Part shown: positions 9,560 through 18,807 of the stretch, one piece after another | Position numbering within the stretch: position 1 is the stretch's first letter | Layout: each line of letters opens with the position of its first letter | DNA from: Rhodoblastus sp963804045 | Lineage (GTDB): Bacteria; Pseudomonadota; Alphaproteobacteria; Rhizobiales; Beijerinckiaceae | DNA length: 64,000 nucleotides | Assembly (NCBI GenBank): GCA_963804045.1 | Contig: CAWDOR010000036.1 | Span: forward strand, 1 to 64,000 | Direction of reading: 5' to 3' | Notes under the pieces: generated by a model | What the model saw: only the letters and a program-made list of their open reading frames with translations | What the model was told of the DNA's origin: nothing | Database searches by the model: none | Position numbers and translations under genes: made by a program

Positions 9560-11803
9560 TCAGGATTCCACATAATAACTGTTATAATAGCGTCCCTTGT
9601 AAGCCTCGAACCGCTTCAGCGCGGCCGGATCGGCCTTGTTGAGCACGCCGCCGACAAGTCGCTCGCGCAATTGCTCCGCGCCTTCCAGCGCCTCGCGCAC
9701 GGCGTCGCGGCTGGTGACGCTCCATTCGATGACGAAGACGAACTGGTCGATCATATGCGCGGTCGCCTTGACATCGACGACGGGAATCGCCGGAGGAAGA
9801 TCGATCACGACATATTCGTAGGTCCTGCGCGCTTCCTCCAACAGGTCGTTCATGGCCTTCGAGGTCAGCGCGGCGATGGTGTTGGCGTTGCGCGCCTGGG
9901 CGCAAACCGGGATGAACTCGAGGCTCGTGGCTGCGTCCTTGACCACAACCTCGGCGAATTCCGCCCTGTGAGTCAGAAGTTCGAGCAGCCCGTTCTTGCA
10001 ATTGGGCGCGAGATGGCGGCTCATGGAGGGATTGTGCAGGTCGCCGTCGATCAGCAGCGTCTTGTGGCCCATCTGGGCGATCAGCAAGGCCAGATTGACC
10101 GCGAAAGTGGTTTTGCCCTCCCGCGGCACCGACGAGACGATGCCGATGACGCCGGATTTTTCCTGCGCCCTGGCGATGTCGATGGAGACTTTCACATTGC
10201 GCAGCGTTTCGGTGAAGCGTGAGAAGGGCGCATTGACGGACTGGCGGAGGAAGGGCGTGCTGGAGCCGAGCAGGCCGGCGGTGGGCGGCGGCGCTTTCTT
10301 GGCGTTCGGTTCGAAGGCCAGATTGGGGAGAATGCCGAGGCACTCGAAGCCGGCGTAATTGGCGACGTCATCGACGATGCGGAAATTATTGCCGAGGAAT
10401 TCGCGGAACAAGGCGACGCCGAAACCGAGCATCATGCCGAGAAACAGCGCCGCGGGAAAGACGACGATCAATTTCGGCCAGCTCGGGCGCTCCGGCGGGA
10501 TGGCGGAGGTGATGATGCGCGCGTCCGAGACCGGGAAACTTTGCTGTTGAACGGCTTCCTCGAATTTCTGGAAGAAGGTGTCATAAAGGTTGCGATAGGT
10601 CTGCGAGGAGCTCTCGAGGTCGCGCAGCTCCACCTGAGCCTTGCCCTTCTCGCTGTTTTCCTCGACCAGACTGTCGAGGTCCTTTTGCAGGTTCTTCTCG
10701 CGCGCCAGATCGATTTCATATTCGCTGCGGCTGCTCTCCATGATCCGCGAGAGTTCGGCCTGCATGGCGCGTTTGATCGACGTCATCTGATTTTGCAGAT
10801 TGATGGCGGCGCCATGGTCCCTGCCATATTTGGCGGCGATTTCTGCCCGTTTGGTCGCGAGATCCAGATATTGGGCGCGCAAGCGCGTGATGATGTCGCT
10901 TTTCAGCGCGTCGGAAATCGCGCCATCGACAATATCGCCGCGACTGATTTCGACCACGCGGTCCAGGCGCGCCTTGGCTTCGGCCGTCATGGCCCTGGCG
11001 CTGCCGAGCTGGGTGCTGACATCCGCCAGCGACTGCTCGTTCATCGAGCCGCGCGACGTGTCGATGATCCCGTTCGCGGATTTGTATTCCTGCACGCGCT
11101 GATCGGCGGTGGACGCCTGTTCGCGCAATTCCTTGATGCGATCCTGGAGCCAGAGGCTCGCCCGGCGCGTCGCCTGATATTTGGCGTCGAGTTCGCCATC
11201 GATATAGGCGTCGGCGATGGCGTTGGCGCCGTCCGCCGCCGCCTGCGCCGAAAGCGAGGTGTAATCGACTTCGATGACATAGGTGACGCCGAGGCGTTTG
11301 GCCTTGACGCCGTTGGAGAGAACATCCGCCGCGACGCGGTCCTTGTCGTCCTCGGTCGGCGGCGTCGGCGCGAGCGAATTGGGCAGCAGGGAAAAAACAA
11401 AGGTGGCCGCCTTGGCGAGAATGCTCGGTTCTGGAATGAGAACTTCCTTGCCCTCCTTGCGCAATTTGCGGACCGCGGCCAGCGCCACGCTGTCGGATTT
11501 CAGGATTTCGACCTGGCTTTCGAACAGGGCGGGGTCGGCCGGCCCGTTCATGGCGATTTCCTGCTTGGCCAGCGAATGGCCCTTGTTCGGTTCGATATAG
11601 ATGAGAAAATTCGTCGTATATTTCGGCGTCGCGGTGAATTGATAGACCAGCCCCAGGATCAGCATCAGCGCCGTGCATGCGGCGATATAGGGCCATTGCC
11701 GATAGACGATTCGCAGCAGGCCGAGCGCGTCGAGCTGGGGGGCAAATTTATATTCAGTCGCGGACTGAGGCGGAGCTGCAATACGTTCAACATCAAGCAT
11801 CAC
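9560..11803 (-). CDS. Wzc/ExoP-like chain-length determinant and BY-kinase
   Basis: A 747-aa polysaccharide co-polymerase fused to a bacterial tyrosine-kinase-type domain. It has a Wzz domain between an N-terminal helix near residues 35-55 and a second one near residues 455-475 (LIVVFPAALFLGMMLGFGV), with a long periplasmic coiled coil in between. The cytoplasmic domain has Walker A VPREGKTTFAV with Lys564 and Walker A' TLLIDGDLHNPS. The C-terminus ends in a tyrosine cluster (GRYYNSYYVES), the usual autophosphorylation tail. It sits between a small exported protein and the polymerase in a wza-orf-wzc-wzy order. It controls chain length and couples synthesis to export through the Wza-like lipoprotein. 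Confidence 0.9.
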   Translation of the reverse strand: MMLDVERIAAPPQSATEYKFAPQLDALGLLRIVYRQWPYIAACTALMLILGLVYQFTATPKYTTNFLIYIEPNKGHSLAKQEIAMNGPADPALFESQVEILKSDSVALAAVRKLRKEGKEVLIPEPSILAKAATFVFSLLPNSLAPTPPTEDDKDRVAADVLSNGVKAKRLGVTYVIEVDYTSLSAQAAADGANAIADAYIDGELDAKYQATRRASLWLQDRIKELREQASTADQRVQEYKSANGIIDTSRGSMNEQSLADVSTQLGSARAMTAEAKARLDRVVEISRGDIVDGAISDALKSDIITRLRAQYLDLATKRAEIAAKYGRDHGAAINLQNQMTSIKRAMQAELSRIMESSRSEYEIDLAREKNLQKDLDSLVEENSEKGKAQVELRDLESSSQTYRNLYDTFFQKFEEAVQQQSFPVSDARIITSAIPPERPSWPKLIVVFPAALFLGMMLGFGVALFREFLGNNFRIVDDVANYAGFECLGILPNLAFEPNAKKAPPPTAGLLGSSTPFLRQSVNAPFSRFTETLRNVKVSIDIARAQEKSGVIGIVSSVPREGKTTFAVNLALLIAQMGHKTLLIDGDLHNPSMSRHLAPNCKNGLLELLTHRAEFAEVVVKDAATSLEFIPVCAQARNANTIAALTSKAMNDLLEEARRTYEYVVIDLPPAIPVVDVKATAHMIDQFVFVIEWSVTSRDAVREALEGAEQLRERLVGGVLNKADPAALKRFEAYKGRYYNSYYVES

Positions 11804-11864
11804 AAGAAACCTTTTGCATTGGCGGAAAGGACGGGCCGGTCTTGCTCGGGTGTTGGCGCGCCTC

Positions 11865-12437
11865 TTAAAACCGCTTCACGGCGTCCAATGGAGAAGAGGG
11901 ATCGGTGAGGGAAGGTCCGGGCATGGCGGGGTCGCGGCGCGGGTCGCCTTGCAGGCGATTTGGCCTGGACTCCTCCGATGCGGAGCCAAATGCGCTCGAC
12001 GCCGCCGGCATTTCCGGCCGCGGCGGCTCGAACTCGTCAACCCGGCGGAAAAAACTGCGTTTGAATTGCGGATCGCCAGCGCGGCTCACCGCAGCGAAAA
12101 TCATTTTTCCCGTATCGCGTCCGGCCTTGCGGCACGCGGCGGCGGCTTCGGCCATGGCCTCGGCGATCCAGACCCGCTGCTTGGTCGAGGCGGCGCTGAC
12201 GACGTCCATCAGCGCGCTCAAGGTCCGGCTGCTGTAAATCGCATAGGCGGCCGCCTGCGCCTTCAACACATTGGCGTCGCGCGACCGGGCGCTTTCGAGC
12301 ATGCCTCCGGGCGCCGTCAGAAAGCTTTGCACGGCTTGAGGCGTCAGCGCATCGACACAATCCTTGTCTCGGGCGCTGACTGGAGGCGAGAAAGCCGCGG
12401 AGAAGACCAGGGCGAGGCAGGCGCTTGTCCAGCGCAT
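11865..12437 (-). CDS. Exported protein of unknown function in the wza-wzc operon
   Basis: I do not recognise a family. The 190-aa reading frame from the ATG at 12437 begins with a clear Sec signal (MRWTSACLALVFSAAFSPPV, cleavage near SARDKDC). The mature part is alpha-helical and alanine-rich with two cysteines (DKDCVDAL and AACRKAG) that could form a disulfide, and ends in a proline-rich tail. A longer start at 12515 would overlap the wza stop but would place about 26 basic residues ahead of the signal, so I reject it. Position between the export lipoprotein and the co-polymerase suggests a periplasmic accessory role in polymer export; this is inference only. Confidence 0.62.
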   Translation of the reverse strand: MRWTSACLALVFSAAFSPPVSARDKDCVDALTPQAVQSFLTAPGGMLESARSRDANVLKAQAAAYAIYSSRTLSALMDVVSAASTKQRVWIAEAMAEAAAACRKAGRDTGKMIFAAVSRAGDPQFKRSFFRRVDEFEPPRPEMPAASSAFGSASEESRPNRLQGDPRRDPAMPGPSLTDPSSPLDAVKRF

Positions 12438-12511
12438 AGCCCTCGCCTTGGCCGCCCAGGGGCGTCGTGGGAGCCTCGCGCGCCATGCGCTGGGCGCGAT
12501 GTCGAAGGAGC

Positions 12512-13751
12512 TCATTGCGCCATGGCCTTGACGGCGACGCCGAGCTGGCCGGCGCTGTTCGCCACGCCAAGCAGCTTGCTGAAGTCGGCTGTGGGCGAGT
12601 CGCTCAGCAGGACCATGTCCATATGATGCAAGCGAACGCTGTCCATCACGAAATAGCCTTCCGAACCGCTCAAATCGATCGCGTAAACCACCGGTATTGA
12701 TTCTTCGGGCAGGCGCGTCGTGTCAAGGCCCAGTCTTTCAAGCGTTTTTCGCAATTCGCGCCGCAACAGGAAGACATCCTTGGGCTCGGCGCGGTTCTGG
12801 TCCAGGCCGCCGGCCTGCGCCACGCCTTCCGCCAGGGTGACATTTTCCGTTTCGAACGGGAACCGCCGCGACGTCGTGCTGATCGCCGTGTTGTTCGAGG
12901 CGCCGAAGACCATATAGACCTTGGGCTGGAAAACCACCGAAACGCTGTCGCCGGGCAGAAGATTGATGTTCTGTTCGGGATGGTTGATGACTTCGGAGAG
13001 CGTCGCCCGCTGCACTTCGCCGTGACGCTGAATGGTCACCAGGCTTTCGTGCGGGCGGCCCTTGGTGCCGCCGGCGCGCGCCAGGGCGCTCAGCAGCTTG
13101 AGGCCGCCGGGATCCATGAAGATGCGTGTGGGCTGGTTGACGTCGCCCTGGACGCTGATTTCATTGCCCTTGCGCTCGACAATGCTCACCACGACCTGCG
13201 GTTCGATGGCGCGTTTGGCGAGTCGGGCGGCGATCATCTTGGAGACTTCGTCGGCGGTTTTGCCGGCGACGCGCATTTCACCCGCGAAGGGAATGCTGAT
13301 GCGCCCGTCGCCGCCGACCTGCTGGTTGGGAATCTGGACGGAGTTGTTCTGCCGCATGGTGGAATTCGGCGGGAATGAACAGGCCGCCGCCCAGCGCCTC
13401 GAAAACCGTGATCGCGATGACGTCGCCGACGCCGATCGCCACTTTCGCGCCGACCCGGCTGGCGGCGCCGACATTGCGGAATTTGCTGAAGCCCGAGGAG
13501 GGCTGGTCGATCGAGCCGACCATCGAGGCGCTCAGATTCACCAGCACATAGCGCAGCGGATCCTGCGGGTCGCTGATCGTGGCGTCCGCGCTGGCGCGAA
13601 TTTCGGCGCCCGACGGCCCATCCTTGGGGACCAGGCGCGAAACCGCGGCGCAGGAGCAAAGCGCCGTTGTCAGCGTCATCACCGACAACAGCCGGATGGT
13701 GCGGCCAATCACTGATGAAACAGCATGGGGATGAATGAATGTTTTGATCAC
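12512..13751 (-). pseudogene. Wza-like polysaccharide export lipoprotein, frameshifted
   Basis: Outer-membrane polysaccharide export protein read in two frames. Frame one starts at ATG 13751 with a lipoprotein signal (LSVMTLTTALCSC, lipobox Cys near residue 33) and runs through VGDVIAITVFEALGGGLFIP to about 13362. Frame two continues from about 13365 with NNSVQIPNQQVGGDGRISIP, then two SLBB-like beta-grasp stretches (ISVQGDVNQPTRIFM and VYMVFGASNNTAI), down to 12512. Removing a single T from the GAATTC at 13362-13367 joins the two into one protein of about 412 aa, normal for the family. It is the first gene of the wza-orf-wzc-wzy operon. The frameshift may be a true mutation or a sequence error. 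Confidence 0.8.
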
Positions 13752-13793
13752 GCTGATGACTCGCCCAGAAAAGTTGGTAAAAAAAGTAGTATT

Positions 13794-13817
13794 CGGTTAA
13801 CCCTAACAAACGGTTAA
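13794..13817. promoter_or_regulatory. Direct repeat CGGTTAA x2, 17-base period, in divergent promoter region
   Basis: CGGTTAA occurs at 13794-13800 and 13811-13817 in an AT-rich divergent region (13752-14010) between the export lipoprotein and the polysaccharide deacetylase-like gene. The sites lie 43-66 bases upstream of the lipoprotein start. Spacing of about one and a half helical turns between short direct repeats would fit an activator or response regulator site controlling export operon transcription; no regulator is identified. Confidence 0.28.
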
Positions 13818-14010
13818 ATGTTGAAATTAAAAGCTTAATTCCTGTTAGTCGTTGTTAAGAAATCTATAAAATAACGCTGCGTCGCATGGGTTGTGGCCGG
13901 CCCGCGCCGTTCGCCCGCGCCTTGCGCGTTCTGGGGGAGATTGTTGGGGCGCTTGCGTCAAATGGCGTGACGGGGGCATGTTGGGCGCCTCAGCATGGAG
14001 CCGACGATCG

Positions 14011-14991
14011 ATGCAAATTCCTTCTGACGCCGCACGAAAATCCGCGGCATTTTTGATTGTGATCGATACCGAAGGCGACAACGTCTGGGGGCGACCGCGT
14101 CAGGCCTTGACGAAAAACTCCGCGTTTTTGCCGCGTTTCCAGGCGCTGTGCGAAGGCTTTGGCTTCCGGCCGAGCTATCTCGCCAATTTCGAGATGGCCA
14201 ATTGCGAGGTTTTTCGCGAATTTGCGCGCGATATTCTGGCGCGCGACAAGGGTGAAATCGGCATGCACATGCATCCCTGGGATTCGCCGCCGCTGAGCCC
14301 GCTGGGCGCCGAGGACTGGTTCGAACAGCCCTATCCCTGCGAATATCCGGACGAGCTTCTTCACCAGAAGGTCGAATTCATGACCAAGACGCTGGAAGAC
14401 CTGTTTCAAAGGCCGATGGTCAGCCATCGCGCGGGACGCTTCGGCTTCAGCGAGGCTTATTGCCGTTCTCTCGTCCGCCTGGGCTACAAGATCGATTGTT
14501 CGGTCACGCCTCATGTGAACTGGCGCGGCCAGGCCGGAGGCGCGAGCCATCCGCGTCGCCCGGATTACCGGCTTTTCCCTGACGATCCCTATTATCTCGA
14601 CGAAACCGATATCAGCCGTCCCGGGTCGTCCAGCCTTCTCGAGGCGCCCATGACCATCGTCAGGGGGCGGCGGCCTTGGGCGCGGGAACTCGTCCGGCGC
14701 GCGCTCGGACGGCGTGAGCCGCGCTATAATTGGATGAGGCCCGACGGAAACAACCTCGCCGAGCTGCTCGATGTCGTCGAGCAGACCCGGATGAGCGGGC
14801 GTCCCTACCTCCAGTTTACGCTTCACTCGTCGGAGTTCATGCCCGGGGGAAGTCCGACTTTTGTGACCGCGGCCGATATCGAGCGCCTTTATGACCACTT
14901 GCAGATTGTGTTCGCCAAAATCGCCGAAAATTTCGTCGGGCGGACGCTCGGCGAGTTCGCCGAGGCTTTCGCGGCAAGAAAATCGAACTGA
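14011..14991 (+). CDS. Polysaccharide deacetylase-like protein (WalW-type)
   Basis: A 326-aa NodB-fold relative without a signal peptide. The first motif is FLIVIDTEGDNVWG, where the usual metal-site Asp-Asp is replaced by Asp-Thr-Glu. HMHPWDSPP and VSHRAGRFGFS supply later family motifs, and LQFTLHSSEFMPGG the last histidine. This pattern matches the WalW group found in exopolysaccharide clusters. I chose the ATG at 14011 (MQIPSDAARKSAAF) since upstream in-frame starts add a non-conserved basic stretch. It is transcribed away from the wza operon. Whether it is an active deacetylase is uncertain. Confidence 0.72.
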   Translation: MQIPSDAARKSAAFLIVIDTEGDNVWGRPRQALTKNSAFLPRFQALCEGFGFRPSYLANFEMANCEVFREFARDILARDKGEIGMHMHPWDSPPLSPLGAEDWFEQPYPCEYPDELLHQKVEFMTKTLEDLFQRPMVSHRAGRFGFSEAYCRSLVRLGYKIDCSVTPHVNWRGQAGGASHPRRPDYRLFPDDPYYLDETDISRPGSSSLLEAPMTIVRGRRPWARELVRRALGRREPRYNWMRPDGNNLAELLDVVEQTRMSGRPYLQFTLHSSEFMPGGSPTFVTAADIERLYDHLQIVFAKIAENFVGRTLGEFAEAFAARKSN

Positions 14992-15256
14992 CGGACTCCG
15001 CGGTTCTTCGGTCTTCGCTGCGCCCGTTGCGGCGAATATATGGCAATCCTTTGTTGGAACATATTTATATGTGAAAGGTCTTCCTTATAAAAAAACGAAA
15101 TACGGACGTTACGTCATCGATTTTTACTAGTTTTTTTTAATAATTTTTGTTAGTTGGTAACCGGTCTGGATTTATAGTTTCGGTATGAGAGAGTATAAAC
15201 TTATCGGCCATCACCCAGTGATCGCAATCCCGAATGTCGCGGGCGAGGGAGCGGCG

Positions 15257-15364
15257 ATGAACGACGACCGCAACAGTCCATTTGGCGTTTTTCGTGGCGT
15301 TGCTTATGCGGCAATTCCCGCCGCGCTGTTCTGGTTGTTTGTCTGCTGGTTGCTTTGGGGCTGA
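15257..15364 (+). CDS. Small single-pass membrane protein (35 aa)
   Basis: A 35-codon reading frame in the 726-base gap 14992-15717. It starts at ATG 15257 after a good ribosome binding site (GAGGGAG, 15245-15251). The product begins polar (MNDDRNSPFG) and then has one hydrophobic helix, AAIPAALFWLFVCWLLWG, running to the stop. The frame stays open upstream to an ATG at 15185 (59 aa), but that start has no ribosome binding site. No function is suggested. The rest of the gap is AT-rich DNA around 15100-15190 and a dyad at 15589-15619. Confidence 0.45.
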   Translation: MNDDRNSPFGVFRGVAYAAIPAALFWLFVCWLLWG

Positions 15365-15588
15365 TTTCGACTCTGAAAATTATGCGCGTCGCGCGCGGGC
15401 GAAGCCGTTGCGCGCGATTTTCGCTTTTACGCATTTCCTTCACGCGAACTGGCGTCCACTTGCGTGAAAATGCTCTCATGCGGCGGTCATTGCGGGCGTG
15501 GCCGCGCGGGGCGGATGGGCGTCGTCAGCATTGGTCTCGATGAGCCATTTAAACTGTCGCGGCACAACCTCTAAGTTGCTGCAGTGCA

Positions 15589-15619
15589 GCGCAATTGACC
15601 TATCGTCAATTAATTGCGC
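15589..15619. promoter_or_regulatory. Inverted repeat upstream of the initiating sugar transferase
   Basis: GCGCAATTGAC (15589-15599) and GTCAATTAATTGCGC (15605-15619) are inverted copies separated by CTATC; the right arm has a 4-base AATT insertion. The dyad lies about 100 bases before the start of the sugar transferase gene in an AT-rich upstream region and could be an operator. No adjacent regulator gene is present. Confidence 0.33.
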
Positions 15620-15717
15620 AGGCGTCATTATGCAATTTTGACACGAAAAAGTAGTTGAAAAGTCATTAACAATCGGTATGGTTGCATCATATTTTTTTTG
15701 CACTGCGATGGATCTCA

Positions 15718-17166
15718 ATGTCAAATGCTGCGTTGCGAAATATCGATATTGCCAATGAAGGCGTCGCCGCTGGCGTCGCTCCTCCGACTGGCCGGAGGTT
15801 GTGCCTGGAGGTTCAGGTTGTCCTTTTCGCAGTGATCGATGTGCTGGTGTTCGTCGCTTGCGGCTGGTCGTCATCGCTGCTCTCGCTTCCGCTTGGCGAA
15901 CGCGTCACGGAAATGGGCGCCGATCGGCTTCTCGCCGTGGCCTTCACCGCGACAGCCTTTATCCTGATGTCGCACGTTTCCGGTCTCTATCATGTGCGGC
16001 GCGTGCTCGACAAAAACCACGCCATGCGTCGGCAGATCATGGCGCTGGTCGCCACCTTTTTCTTGCTGGTGATCGTCGGCGCGGCGACCAAGACGACCCA
16101 GAATTTCTCGCGAATCTGGTTCTTTTCCTGGGTTGGCATGGCGACGCTGGCGCTGCCGCTTGTCCGAATGTCCCTGGTTGCGCAAGTGCGGTCGCGGCTG
16201 AAAAACGGCGATTTCGTCTTTCGCGCGCTCTCTGTCGGCGTTTTCGCCCAACCGCTCTCCTCCGCCGAGCTCAGGACGACGAGCGGCGGATTGGCCCAGG
16301 TGGCCAAGGAATTGTGTCTCTCCAATCTGACCGAGCTGGAAAGTCTGGCGGCCTGGATCGCGCGGGCGGAAATCGACCAGATTTATATTGTGGCGCCTTG
16401 GGTCGATGCGCCGGTCATGCTCGAAAAGCTGCTGCAATTGCGGCAATTTTCGACCGAAATTTTTGTTCTGCCGGATGATGCGCGAATCCACGCCCATCAA
16501 TTGGGAGTGAGCGTCATCGGCGATCGCGTCGCCTTGCAGGCGGCGGAGCGGCCGATCAGCGGCTGGAGCTTGTTGGCGAAGCGCGTGCAGGATGTGGCGG
16601 TCGCCTCGCTGACTTTGGCCTTCCTCGCGCCTGTGCTGGCGCTGGTCGCCTTGGCGATCAAGCTCGAGACGCCCGGGCCGATCCTGTTCCGTCAAAAGCG
16701 TGTCGGGTTCAACGGCAATCAGTTCGATTTGCTGAAATTCCGCTCCATGCACCACGCCGCCGCGGATGCGCACGCCAGCCGGCAAACCGCGCGGAACGAC
16801 GATCGCGTCACGCGAACAGGACGTTTCATCCGTCGCACGAGCCTCGACGAACTGCCGCAGTTCGTGAACGTCTTGCGCGGCGATATGTCGGTTGTCGGGC
16901 CGCGCCCTCACGCCTTGATGACCAAGACCAATGGCCGGGAGCTCTGGGACATCGCCGACGGCTATGCGGCGCGGCACCGCGTCAAGCCGGGTTTGACCGG
17001 CCTGGCGCAGGTCAACGGCTGTCGTGGCGAGCTGGACAGCTACGAAAAAGTCAAAAATCGCGTCGAATACGATATAAAATATATCGAGGATTGGTCCACC
17101 TGGCTCGATCTCAAGATTATTTTCCGGACGGTATTTTTGCTGATCTACGATCCCAGCGCCTATTGA
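15718..17166 (+). CDS. Undecaprenyl-phosphate sugar phosphotransferase (WcaJ/ExoY-type)
   Basis: Initiating enzyme of exopolysaccharide synthesis: it moves a sugar-1-phosphate (glucose or galactose) from UDP-sugar to undecaprenyl phosphate. The 482-aa protein has four N-terminal membrane helices, a CoA-binding-like central domain, a fifth membrane segment (VAVASLTLAFLAPVLALVAL) and the bacterial sugar transferase domain, with QKRVGFNGNQFDLLKFRSMH, TSLDELPQFVNVLRGDMSVV and GPRPHAL. I chose ATG 15718 (MSNAALRN) over a TTG at 15682. The gene stands alone, with long spacers on both sides, so it is probably regulated separately from the wza operon. Confidence 0.9.
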   Translation: MSNAALRNIDIANEGVAAGVAPPTGRRLCLEVQVVLFAVIDVLVFVACGWSSSLLSLPLGERVTEMGADRLLAVAFTATAFILMSHVSGLYHVRRVLDKNHAMRRQIMALVATFFLLVIVGAATKTTQNFSRIWFFSWVGMATLALPLVRMSLVAQVRSRLKNGDFVFRALSVGVFAQPLSSAELRTTSGGLAQVAKELCLSNLTELESLAAWIARAEIDQIYIVAPWVDAPVMLEKLLQLRQFSTEIFVLPDDARIHAHQLGVSVIGDRVALQAAERPISGWSLLAKRVQDVAVASLTLAFLAPVLALVALAIKLETPGPILFRQKRVGFNGNQFDLLKFRSMHHAAADAHASRQTARNDDRVTRTGRFIRRTSLDELPQFVNVLRGDMSVVGPRPHALMTKTNGRELWDIADGYAARHRVKPGLTGLAQVNGCRGELDSYEKVKNRVEYDIKYIEDWSTWLDLKIIFRTVFLLIYDPSAY

Positions 17167-17640
17167 GCGGCGCCCCTTTCCGGGGTTCGTCCCGTTCACC
17201 GGCCCGCGAAACGGTCCTTGAAGCGATAGCGCCCTATATCTGAATGCAATATTGGGCTGTTTTCGCCCAAAAGGCGCTACTGACCACCATCGCGGCAATC
17301 CAGGTCGCCAGAACGGGCCAGCGGACGCGCGCCAGGACTTTGCCGATGGCCGAGCCGTATTTTGGTCGTTTCCCCACCATCGTCAGGGCTCGCTCAAATG
17401 TGTGGGCGTTCCAGTTGGACTTGGGACGATATGTCTCGCCGCGCCGCCTCGCCGATCGTTCGGCTGGCGCGAATATAACGCGGCAAACTTGAGCGAGGAT
17501 TGTCGGAGTTTTCCGCAACGCCGGGAATAAGGCTGGACGGAAGGGGGGCGTCGGTCCGTCAAGCGCCGACGGACTTCGGCGCCTTGTCACATTCGATTGC
17601 TAGACAGCGGGTTTGCATCTGAATTCGCAGGGGTCTGGTC
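17167..17640. other. Intergenic stretch, no certain gene
   Basis: The 474 bases between the sugar transferase and the dehydrogenase hold no convincing gene. A minus-strand frame 17234-17380 would encode 48 aa with one hydrophobic segment (WPVLATWIAAMVVSSAFWA) after a basic start (MVGKRPKYG), but its ribosome binding site is weak. It is left as a possibility only. Confidence 0.4.
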
Positions 17641-18807
17641 TTGAAAATCGCTGTCGCCGGCATGGGATATGTCGGACTTTCCAATGCCGTGCTGCTGTCG
17701 CAAAACCATGAGGTCGTCATCCGCGACATTTCCGCCGCCAAGGTCGAAAAGCTCGGACGCAAGGAGGCCCCGTTCATCGACGCCGATTTGCAGGACTGGC
17801 TTCGGACTCGCAGCCTCGATTTGCGCGCGACCACCGACGCCGCCGAGGCCTTCGCTGGCGCGAAATATGTGCTCATCGCCACACCGACCGATTACGATCC
17901 GCAGAGCAACCATTTCGACACGTCCTCGGTCGAAGCCGCGATTCAGGACGTGCTGACCTTCGCGCCGGATGCGGTGATGGTGGTGAAATCGACCGTCCCT
18001 GTTGGCTTCACCCGGGCCATGCGGCGCAAATTCGCCAGCGAAAACATTATTTTTTCGCCGGAGTTCCTCCGGGAAGGGCGCGCGCTCCACGACAATCTCC
18101 ATCCGTCGCGAATTGTCGTCGGCGAGCGTTCCGAACGCGCCGCGCTCTTCGCCCAAATGCTCAGGGACGGCGCCGAAAAGCGGGACGTCGAGCTGCTGCT
18201 GACTGATCCGGACGAGGCCGAGGCGATCAAGCTCTTCGCCAATACGTTCCTGGCGATGCGCGTCGCCTATTTCAACGAACTCGACACTTACGCGGCGACC
18301 CACGGGTTGAACACGCGCCAGATCATCGAGGGCGTCTGCCTCGACCCGCGCATCGGCGACCATTACAACAATCCCTCCTTCGGCTATGGCGGCTATTGCC
18401 TGCCCAAGGACACCAAGCAATTGCTCGCCAATTACAGCGAAGTGCCGCAAACCCTGATCCGCGCCATCGTTGAGTCCAACACGATGCGCAAGGATTTCAT
18501 CGCCGAGGATATTGTGCGCAAGAACCCGAAAACCGTCGGGATCTATCGCCTGATCATGAAGGCCGGCTCGGATAATTTCCGCAGTTCGAGCATTCAGGGA
18601 ATCATGAAGCGCATCAAGGGCAAGGGCATTGAAGTGGTGATTTACGAGCCCCTGCTCGAACAGGACGAGTTTTTCCGCTCGCGCGTGGTGCGCGACCTCC
18701 AGGCGTTCAAGCGCGAGGCCGATCTGATCCTGTGCAATCGGCGCAGCGCCGCCTTGGCCGATGTCGCCGACAAGGTTTACACGCGCGACCTGTTCGAATC
18801 GGATTAA
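17641..18807 (+). CDS. UDP-glucose/GDP-mannose 6-dehydrogenase
   Basis: NAD-dependent sugar-nucleotide dehydrogenase of 388 aa, oxidising UDP-glucose (or a related sugar) to the uronic acid used as a polymer building block. The Rossmann loop is at the N-terminus (VAGMGYVGLSNAVLL), the catalytic cysteine lies in GGYCLPKDTKQL, and IKLFANTFLAMRVAYFNELD is the central dimer helix. It starts with TTG at 17641, because the family signature begins at residue 2 and no upstream start fits. The last four bases overlap the end of the convergent HAD gene. Substrate choice is taken from context. Confidence 0.88.
   Translation: MKIAVAGMGYVGLSNAVLLSQNHEVVIRDISAAKVEKLGRKEAPFIDADLQDWLRTRSLDLRATTDAAEAFAGAKYVLIATPTDYDPQSNHFDTSSVEAAIQDVLTFAPDAVMVVKSTVPVGFTRAMRRKFASENIIFSPEFLREGRALHDNLHPSRIVVGERSERAALFAQMLRDGAEKRDVELLLTDPDEAEAIKLFANTFLAMRVAYFNELDTYAATHGLNTRQIIEGVCLDPRIGDHYNNPSFGYGGYCLPKDTKQLLANYSEVPQTLIRAIVESNTMRKDFIAEDIVRKNPKTVGIYRLIMKAGSDNFRSSSIQGIMKRIKGKGIEVVIYEPLLEQDEFFRSRVVRDLQAFKREADLILCNRRSAALADVADKVYTRDLFESD

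Noticed and set aside
17234..17380. 48-aa minus-strand frame with one hydrophobic segment
   Set aside because: The ribosome binding site is weak and no context supports it; mentioned only in the intergenic entry.
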